The notes under the pieces were generated by a model. It searched no databases and was not told the origin of the DNA. It saw only the letters and a program-made list of their open reading frames with translations. A stretch of DNA of 42,448 nucleotides from Myxococcus sp. (GTDB lineage: Bacteria > Myxococcota > Myxococcia > Myxococcales > Myxococcaceae), in assembly GCA_014879945.1 (NCBI GenBank), contig JACSRE010000251.1, forward strand, positions 1 through 42,448. Direction: 5' to 3'. The stretch's first letter is position 1. Every line of letters begins with the position of its first letter. This document shows, in pieces, positions 35,503-42,448 of this stretch. A program made the position numbers and the translations under genes.

Positions 35503-37719
35503 ATGTCAGACGAGGCGTTGGCGCGACTGGTTTCTCTTCGACACGGCAACCCGCACTCCCTGCTCGGCGCGCACCCCACCCCGACGGACGTCTTCGTGCG
35601 CGTCTTCCGGCCCGAGGCGTTTCGCGTCGAGATCGAGGCGCTCGGCAAGAAGCACGCGCTCCGGCCCCGCCCCGACTTCCCCGGCATCTTCGAGGGCCGG
35701 CTGCCCACCAGAGAGGTGCCGCCGTACATCGTGCACGTCGACTACCCGGGCGGGGCCTCGTTCACCCTGCGCGACCCGTACACCTTCACGCCGACGCTCG
35801 GCCCCGCCGACCTGCACTTCGTCGGCGAAGGCACCCACCGGCGCCTCTGGGAGCGCCTGGGCGCGCACCCCATGCAGCACCAGGGCGTCTTCGGCACCGC
35901 CTTCGTGGTGTGGGCGCCCAACGCCGAGGGCGTCAGCGTGGTGGGCGACTTCAACGGCTGGGACAGCCGCCTCGCCCCGATGCGCTCCATGGGCCAGAGC
36001 GGGCTGTGGGAGCTCTTCGTGCCCGACGTCTCGGAGGGCACCCGCTACAAGTACGAGCTCCGCCCGCGAGACGGCGCGCCCTTCATGAAGGCCGACCCGA
36101 TGGCCTTCCGCACCGAGGTGCCGCCGCTGACCGCGTCGGTGGTGCACCACCTGCACCACTACCGGTGGGGCGACGAGGCCTTCCTCGAGCGCCGCAAGCG
36201 CGCCGATCGCTCGAAGCAGGCGATGAGCATCTACGAGCTGCACGCCGGCTCGTGGCGCGTGGTGCCCGAAGAGGGCAACCGGCCGATGACGTGGCGTGAG
36301 CTGGCGCCGAAGCTGGCCGAGCACCTCACCCGGCTCGGCTTCACCCACGTGGAGTTGCTGCCGATCGCCGAGCACCCCTACGGCGGCAGCTGGGGCTACC
36401 AGGTCAGCTCGTACTACGCGCCCACCGCGCGCTTTGGGCACCCCGACGACTTCCGCTTCTTCGTCGACACGCTCCACGCGGCCGGCATCGGGGTGATCGT
36501 GGACTGGGTGCCGGGGCACTTCCCTCGTGACGCCTTCGCGCTGGCGCACTTCGACGGCACCGCGCTGTACGAGCACGCCGACCCGCGAAAAGGCGCGCAC
36601 CCCGACTGGGGCACGCTCATCTTCAACTTCGGCCGCAACGAGGTGCGCAACTTCCTCATCGCCAACGCGCTCTTCTGGGCCGAGGAGTACCACATCGACG
36701 GGCTGCGCGTTGATGCGGTGGCCTCGATGCTCTACCTCGACTACTCGCGTGCGGCGGGCGAGTGGGTGCCCAACCGCTTCGGCGGGCGCGAGAACGAAGA
36801 GGCGATCGCCTTCTTGCGCGAGCTCAACGAGGTGATGCAGCGGCAGCACCCCGAGGTGGTGGTGATGGCCGAAGAGTCGACCTCATGGCCCGCCGTCTCA
36901 CGGCCCACCAGCCAGGGCGGCCTGGGCTTCACGCACAAGTGGAACATGGGGTGGATGCACGACACCCTGAAGTACTTCGAGAAGGAGCCGATTCACCGCC
37001 GCTGGCACCACCACCAGCTCACCTTCGGGTTGCTGTACGCGTACTCCGAAGACTTCGTGCTGCCGCTGAGCCACGACGAGGTGGTGCACGGCAAGAAGTC
37101 GCTGCTGGGCAAGATGCCGGGCGACGAGTGGCAGCAGTTCGCCAACCTGCGCGCGCTCTACGGGTGGATGTGGGCGCACCCGGGCAAGAAGCTCCTCTTC
37201 ATGGGCGGCGAGTTCGGCCAGCGGCAGGAGTGGGCCGAGAGCCGCTCCCTCGACTGGCACCTGCTCGATCAGGCCCCGCACGCCCAGCTGATGGAGCTCG
37301 TCGCGGCGCTCAACGCGGGCTACCGCTGCGAGGGCGCGCTCTTCGAGACCGACTTCCACCCCCAGGGCTTCCAGTGGATTCAGGCCGACACCGCCGAGCA
37401 GAGCATCTACGCCTTCGTGCGCCGCGGCCGGAACCCGTGGCGTGAGGTGGTGTGCATCGCGAACCTGACCCCCGAGGTGCGGCGAGACTTCCGCGTCGGG
37501 GTGCCCGCGGGCGGCTGGTGGGCCGAGATCCTCAACACCGACGAGCGGCGCTTCGGCGGCTCGGGCGTCGCCAACGCCCCCCGCAAGGCCGACCCCCGCC
37601 CGTGGAACGGCCAGCCCGGCTCGCTGTCGCTGACGCTCCCGCCCCTGGCGGTGGTGTGGCTGGCGCCGGTCGATCCGCCTCCGGGCGCCGTCGCCGACGA
37701 GCCGCGCGGCGCGTCGTGA
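35503..37719 (+). CDS. glgB: 1,4-alpha-glucan branching enzyme
   Basis: The product is 738 residues from ATG 35503; an upstream TTG at 35467 is unlikely. N-terminal carbohydrate-binding domains are followed by the CBM48 signature VWAPNAEGVSVVGDFNGWD. The GH13 barrel has HPYGGSWGYQ, DGLRVDAVASM (nucleophile D404), VVMAEESTSWP (E457) and PLSHDEVVHGKKS (D525). The spacings equal those of E. coli D405, E458 and D526. It cuts alpha-1,4 chains and re-joins them as alpha-1,6 branches. Length is normal (E. coli 728). No other glg gene is adjacent, except the amylase nearby. It is a cytoplasmic enzyme. Confidence 0.97.
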   Translation: MSDEALARLVSLRHGNPHSLLGAHPTPTDVFVRVFRPEAFRVEIEALGKKHALRPRPDFPGIFEGRLPTREVPPYIVHVDYPGGASFTLRDPYTFTPTLGPADLHFVGEGTHRRLWERLGAHPMQHQGVFGTAFVVWAPNAEGVSVVGDFNGWDSRLAPMRSMGQSGLWELFVPDVSEGTRYKYELRPRDGAPFMKADPMAFRTEVPPLTASVVHHLHHYRWGDEAFLERRKRADRSKQAMSIYELHAGSWRVVPEEGNRPMTWRELAPKLAEHLTRLGFTHVELLPIAEHPYGGSWGYQVSSYYAPTARFGHPDDFRFFVDTLHAAGIGVIVDWVPGHFPRDAFALAHFDGTALYEHADPRKGAHPDWGTLIFNFGRNEVRNFLIANALFWAEEYHIDGLRVDAVASMLYLDYSRAAGEWVPNRFGGRENEEAIAFLRELNEVMQRQHPEVVVMAEESTSWPAVSRPTSQGGLGFTHKWNMGWMHDTLKYFEKEPIHRRWHHHQLTFGLLYAYSEDFVLPLSHDEVVHGKKSLLGKMPGDEWQQFANLRALYGWMWAHPGKKLLFMGGEFGQRQEWAESRSLDWHLLDQAPHAQLMELVAALNAGYRCEGALFETDFHPQGFQWIQADTAEQSIYAFVRRGRNPWREVVCIANLTPEVRRDFRVGVPAGGWWAEILNTDERRFGGSGVANAPRKADPRPWNGQPGSLSLTLPPLAVVWLAPVDPPPGAVADEPRGAS

Positions 37720-37772
37720 CGGGGCGCTCGTCGTCGATGCGGTGACGTGCCGAATCGCATAGAAGCCGCGGC

Positions 37773-40355
37773 ATGACGATCTCCCTCCTGGTCGCTTCCG
37801 TCCTGGCCGCTGGCAACCCGGCCGCCTTCCTGCCCAAGAACCGCCCGTACGACGCGCAGAGCTACCGCATCGAGACGACGCTCGCCGAGGACGGCACGTT
37901 CAAGAACAAGCTGATCGCGAAGGTGCTGATCACCAGGGCGACCGGCGAGCTCGAGTTCGACGCCTACGATCTCAACGTCGACTTCGCGCTCGTCGACGGC
38001 AAGCCGGCCGTGCCCACCCCGCGCTACGACCCCGAGACCCGCACCGGCACCCTGACGCTGAAGGCGGCGGGCCTGACGCCGAAGAAAGAGGTCACCGTCG
38101 AGATCTCGTACACGGGCAAGGCCGGCAACCAGCACGAGGGCTTCTTCCAGGTGAAGGACGCCGAAGACCCCAAGCTGCTGCCGTACTACTTCACGCACTT
38201 TCAGCCGCACTTCGCGCAGCGCTTCTTCCCCAACAACGATCAGCCGGGCGACAAGGCCGCGGTCGAGGTCTACGCGGTCGTCGACAGCCGCTACACGGTG
38301 CTCTCGAACGGCGTGAAGACGAAGGACGAGGTCTTTCAAGAGAACGGGAAGAACCTGCGCCGGGTGGAGTGGAAGCAGGAGAAGCCACACTCGACCTACT
38401 TCACCGCGCTCGCCATCGGCCAGTTCGAGCCGGTGGTGATCAGCGAAGACCTGCCGTCCACGATGTGGGTCGCGCCCGGCCGCAAGGACCGCGCCTGGGT
38501 GGTGGTCAACGAGCTCAAGCCGATGTGGAACTTCCAGGTCGGCTACACCGGCACCCGGTACGGCTGGCCCAAGCTCGACATCGTGGCCCTGCCCCGCTTC
38601 TTCTGGAGCGGCATGGAGAACACCTCGCTCATCTTCATGCGCGAGTCGAAGGTGAACGTCGAGGTGAAGAACGACCAGCTCGCGCGGCCGGTGGTGATGA
38701 AGCTGCTGGCCAACGAGATGGCCCACCAGTGGTTCGGCAACCTCGTCACCAGCAAGTGGTGGGACGAGCTCTGGCTCGACGAGGGCATCACCACCCACCT
38801 CGGCGAGGCCACCTCTGACGACGCCAACGGCAACGAGCAGGTCGAGGTCGAGCGCACCGTGGCCATCGTCGAAGACTACTTCCGCCAGGAGGACGGCCCC
38901 CGCGCCCACGCGCTGGTGATGAAGGGCGCCACCGCGGCCGAGTCCTCCGACGCCGTCACCACCCGCAAGGGCGCCGCGGTCGCGCGCATGCTCGAGCTGT
39001 GGCTGGGCAAGAAGGAGTTCAAGGCCGGCCTCAAGGCCTACCTCGAGAAGTACGCGTACCAGAGCGCCACCACCGACGACTTCTTCAAGGCGGTGCTCGA
39101 GGCCAACAAGAAAGAGAAGGACAAGGACCTGAAGGGCTTCAAGGACGCCTGGGTGAACAAGAAGGGCTACCCGGTGATCTTCCCCGAGTTCTCGTTCAGC
39201 GGCTCGCAGGTGACGGTGACGATTCGCCAGCAGAACTCGAACCCCACCGAGAAGGGGCCGTTCGTCTTCAAGCTGCCCATCGTGGTGCACCGCCAGAACG
39301 AGCCGCAGTACACGGTGAAGCAGACCATCCTGGTGGACAAGCCCGAGGTGAAGTTCACCTTCGACGTGCCGGCCGCGCCCCAGTGGATCAACTGGAACGA
39401 AGACTTCGGCGCCCTGGTGCGGGTCAACAAGACCAGCGTGTCAGAGGAGCAGTGGGTGGACTCGGCCCGCTACGACGCCGACCCGACCTGGCGGCTGATC
39501 GCCGCGTGGAACCTGCTGGGCGAGCTCGGCAACCCGAACATGGAGACCGAGGCGCGCCCCACCGACGCCGCCCTCAACGCCATCCTCGATCTGCTCGCCA
39601 AAGATCCCTCGCCGTACGTTCGTGAAGGCGTGCTCAAGCGGCTGACCGACTCGCGCTTCAAGCGGCTGCCCAAGGACTTCGCGACCATCGCCCTCAAGCT
39701 GGCGCAGAAGCCCGAGAACCTGAACGACGACCCGCTCGGCTACATGCGGGTGCGCGGCGCCGCCCTCGAGATGCTGGGCAAGACCGACGCCCCCGATGGG
39801 CACCCGTACATCCTCGAGCGGCTCGGCAAGCGCGAGATCGACATCAACTTCCTGGGCGCCTTCGCGGGCGGCGCCGCGCGCATCAACACTCCGGCGGCGC
39901 TGGCGACCTTGAAGAGCGCCATCGTCACCCAGAAGGGCCGCGGCTACCCCTTCTTCCGCCGCACCGCCGAGGCGCTCGGCTCCATGGAGGGCCCCGAGGT
40001 GATCGCCTCGATTCGCGAGCTGCTGATCGAGAACGCGAACAACCCCGAGCTCACCCGGCAGCTCTTCAACCGCCTCAGCGACAACCGCGCGCTCCGCGAG
40101 AACCCGGACTTCGCCCCGATGATCGCCGTGCTGGTGACCGACGACGCGTTCAACGGCGACGACATTCGCGAGATGATGCTGGCCTCGCTCGACGACGTGA
40201 AGACGGGCGTGGCGAAAGAGGCGCTGCTCGACGTGCTCAAGAACTCGAAGAGCGAGCAGGTGAAGGCCAGCGCGAAGAAGGTGCTCGACGCCAACTTCCC
40301 TGCGCCGCCGCCCGCCGCGCCCGTGAAGGACGCCAAGGGCGGCAAGAAGAAGTAG
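37773..40355 (+). CDS. M1-family aminopeptidase homologue with degenerate active site
   Basis: The product is 860 residues with a probable signal peptide (MTISLLVASVLAAG). It has the M1 layout: N-terminal beta domain, thermolysin-like domain, and a long helical C-terminal region (~560-860) with HEAT-like repeats. The motif SGMENTS (G280-N283) stands for GAMEN. The zinc motif HEXXH reads NEMAH (314-318), so the first zinc His is Asn 314. The following QWFGNLVTSKWWDELWLDEG keeps the third zinc ligand, E337. The catalytic Tyr, four positions before the conserved Gly in YEKG, is Thr (TTRKG, T397; E. coli PepN has Y381 at the same spacing). It is therefore likely a non-catalytic relative. See the finding on this gene. 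Confidence 0.9.
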   Translation: MTISLLVASVLAAGNPAAFLPKNRPYDAQSYRIETTLAEDGTFKNKLIAKVLITRATGELEFDAYDLNVDFALVDGKPAVPTPRYDPETRTGTLTLKAAGLTPKKEVTVEISYTGKAGNQHEGFFQVKDAEDPKLLPYYFTHFQPHFAQRFFPNNDQPGDKAAVEVYAVVDSRYTVLSNGVKTKDEVFQENGKNLRRVEWKQEKPHSTYFTALAIGQFEPVVISEDLPSTMWVAPGRKDRAWVVVNELKPMWNFQVGYTGTRYGWPKLDIVALPRFFWSGMENTSLIFMRESKVNVEVKNDQLARPVVMKLLANEMAHQWFGNLVTSKWWDELWLDEGITTHLGEATSDDANGNEQVEVERTVAIVEDYFRQEDGPRAHALVMKGATAAESSDAVTTRKGAAVARMLELWLGKKEFKAGLKAYLEKYAYQSATTDDFFKAVLEANKKEKDKDLKGFKDAWVNKKGYPVIFPEFSFSGSQVTVTIRQQNSNPTEKGPFVFKLPIVVHRQNEPQYTVKQTILVDKPEVKFTFDVPAAPQWINWNEDFGALVRVNKTSVSEEQWVDSARYDADPTWRLIAAWNLLGELGNPNMETEARPTDAALNAILDLLAKDPSPYVREGVLKRLTDSRFKRLPKDFATIALKLAQKPENLNDDPLGYMRVRGAALEMLGKTDAPDGHPYILERLGKREIDINFLGAFAGGAARINTPAALATLKSAIVTQKGRGYPFFRRTAEALGSMEGPEVIASIRELLIENANNPELTRQLFNRLSDNRALRENPDFAPMIAVLVTDDAFNGDDIREMMLASLDDVKTGVAKEALLDVLKNSKSEQVKASAKKVLDANFPAPPPAAPVKDAKGGKKK

Positions 40356-40370
40356 CCAGCCGCCTGGCTA
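40353..40370. terminator. Palindrome spanning both stop codons of convergent genes
   Basis: A perfect 7-base stem with tetraloop (TAGCCAG-CCGC-CTGGCTA) contains the plus-strand stop TAG (40353-40355) and the minus-strand stop (40368-40370). It may act as a compact bidirectional terminator, but no U-tract follows. Confidence 0.45.
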
Positions 40371-40799
40371 CTGGGCGCCGGTGCAGATCCAGTCCTTCAC
40401 CAGCTTCTGCTGATCGGCGGGCAGCGCGCCGCCGGGAGGCATCACGCCGCCGAGGGACTCGCCGGCCGGCCCCTTGCGGGCGTTGAGCTTGAGCCACAGC
40501 ACGCTGCGGCTGAGGCTGTTGGCCTCGACCACCTTGAGGCCCGGCGCCACCTTCGAGCTCTTCGCCACCGCCGCCGCCGTGCGCGCCGCGTCGCTGTAGT
40601 CGCCGTTGGAGGCGTCGAAGGCGTTGTGGCAGCTCTTGCACTGCTTATCGAAGATCTGCGCCTGGACGGTCGCCGAGAGCGTCACCGGGGTCGTCACCGC
40701 AGGGTCGCACAGCAGCTCGGGCGGCCCCGCGTCCACCGTCATCATCTGCTGCCCACAGCCCACCAGCACCGCCACCGAAGCCATCGCGAGAGAACGCAT
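40368..40799 (-). CDS. Cytochrome-c-like lipoprotein
   Basis: The product is 143 residues from ATG 40799 with GAAGG six bases upstream. The lipobox LVGC gives lipidated Cys 15. The heme motif is KQCKSCHNAFD (C54, C57, H58), and the likely axial Met is M120 in GGVMPPGGALP, followed by QKLVKDWICTGAQ. This is the pattern of the small 'planctomycete-type' cytochrome c domain found on surface and periplasmic proteins. It should carry electrons in the envelope. It shares only 12 bases with the M1 gene and is followed on its own strand by nothing else. The GroEL terminator lies just upstream. Confidence 0.85.
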   Translation of the reverse strand: MRSLAMASVAVLVGCGQQMMTVDAGPPELLCDPAVTTPVTLSATVQAQIFDKQCKSCHNAFDASNGDYSDAARTAAAVAKSSKVAPGLKVVEANSLSRSVLWLKLNARKGPAGESLGGVMPPGGALPADQQKLVKDWICTGAQ

Positions 40800-40853
40800 G
40801 GCGCCTTCGTACACACCGCGCGGGGCCTGCGCACCAGCTTCGCGCCAGCCGCA

Positions 40854-40898
40854 AACGAAGGCCCCGGTCACTCCCATGGGGAGCGCCGGGGCCTCGTT
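40854..40898 (-). terminator. Terminator-like hairpin after groEL
   Basis: On the minus strand a 12-13-base stem (AACGAGGCCCCGG with CCGGGGCCTTCGTT, one bulge) encloses a second short stem. It lies 33 bases past the groEL stop. No long U-run follows. Confidence 0.7.
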
Positions 40899-40930
40899 AC
40901 GTCACGTCAGGTGAGGGCGTCGCCGCCGGC

Positions 40931-42448
<1,518 letters not shown>

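Overview
The window is very GC-rich (coding regions look close to 70% G+C, with strong G/C at third codon positions). It reads as chromosomal DNA of a myxobacterium (Myxococcota), probably near the Myxococcus/Archangium side. The clues are a secreted metalloprotease-like protein ending in a MYXO-CTERM-type sorting tail, many large lipoproteins, an FHA-linked sigma54-activator-like regulator, a mevalonate-pathway kinase, a PrkA kinase and an extra Hsp70. I see no tRNA, rRNA, insertion sequence, phage, CRISPR or integron structure. Genes are tightly packed, often with stop/start overlaps of the GTGA or ATGA type. Nearly all long open frames antisense to real genes are by-products of GC bias.

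Layout. Positions 1-6204 (minus strand): a DUF2330 protein cut by the left edge, a membrane-anchored PHP protein, ribosomal protein S1 with its own promoter-like leader and terminator-like hairpin, a coiled-coil protein, and an EF-hand membrane protein. Positions 6242-9010 (plus): an NAD-dependent epimerase/dehydratase and an acyltransferase with a long repeat-rich N-terminus. Positions 9371-17113 (minus): a co-directional run of a two-headed ArsA-like ATPase, a deoxynucleoside kinase, a DUF2314 protein, an FHA regulator with a decayed ATPase, pseudouridine-5'-phosphate glycosidase and phosphomevalonate kinase. Positions 17301-21434 (minus): SAM decarboxylase coupled to PrkA, then the MYXO-CTERM metalloprotease-like protein. 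Positions 21609-27032 (plus): a Cys-rich lipoprotein, a lidless Hsp70 and a membrane-anchored coiled-coil protein, ending in a strong terminator. Positions 27106-28624 (minus): a three-gene coupled operon of HEAT-like membrane protein, Fur regulator and thioredoxin-like lipoprotein. Positions 28675-31331 (plus): an unknown protein, an FmdB zinc ribbon with a Gly/Ser repeat tail, a lipoprotein and a stand-alone CULT-domain (cereblon-like) protein. Positions 31333-40355: a second PHP protein, a 62-residue protein, an alpha-amylase lipoprotein, a CHRD lipoprotein, glycogen branching enzyme and an M1-peptidase homologue that has lost catalytic residues. Positions 40368-42448 (minus): a cytochrome-c-like lipoprotein and GroEL, which is cut by the right edge.

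How the genes fit together. Much of the window is housekeeping: translation (S1), protein folding (GroEL, Hsp70), glycogen/starch metabolism (GlgB, amylase), isoprenoid precursors (phosphomevalonate kinase), polyamines (SpeH) and nucleotide salvage (deoxynucleoside kinase, PsuG). This is mixed with an envelope-rich accessory set of at least seven predicted lipoproteins. The most unusual signals are several proteins built on catalytic folds whose active sites have eroded: the M1 peptidase (first zinc His to Asn, catalytic Tyr to Thr), the FHA/AAA+ regulator (Walker A Lys to Arg, Walker B Asp-Glu to Gln-Gln, no GAFTGA), and the ArsA-like ATPase whose two halves have lost different motifs. Others are the bacterial CULT protein with a conserved aromatic cage, the PrkA-SpeH overlap, and fresh in-frame tandem duplications in the acyltransferase gene. 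I do not see an obvious new defence or mobile system.
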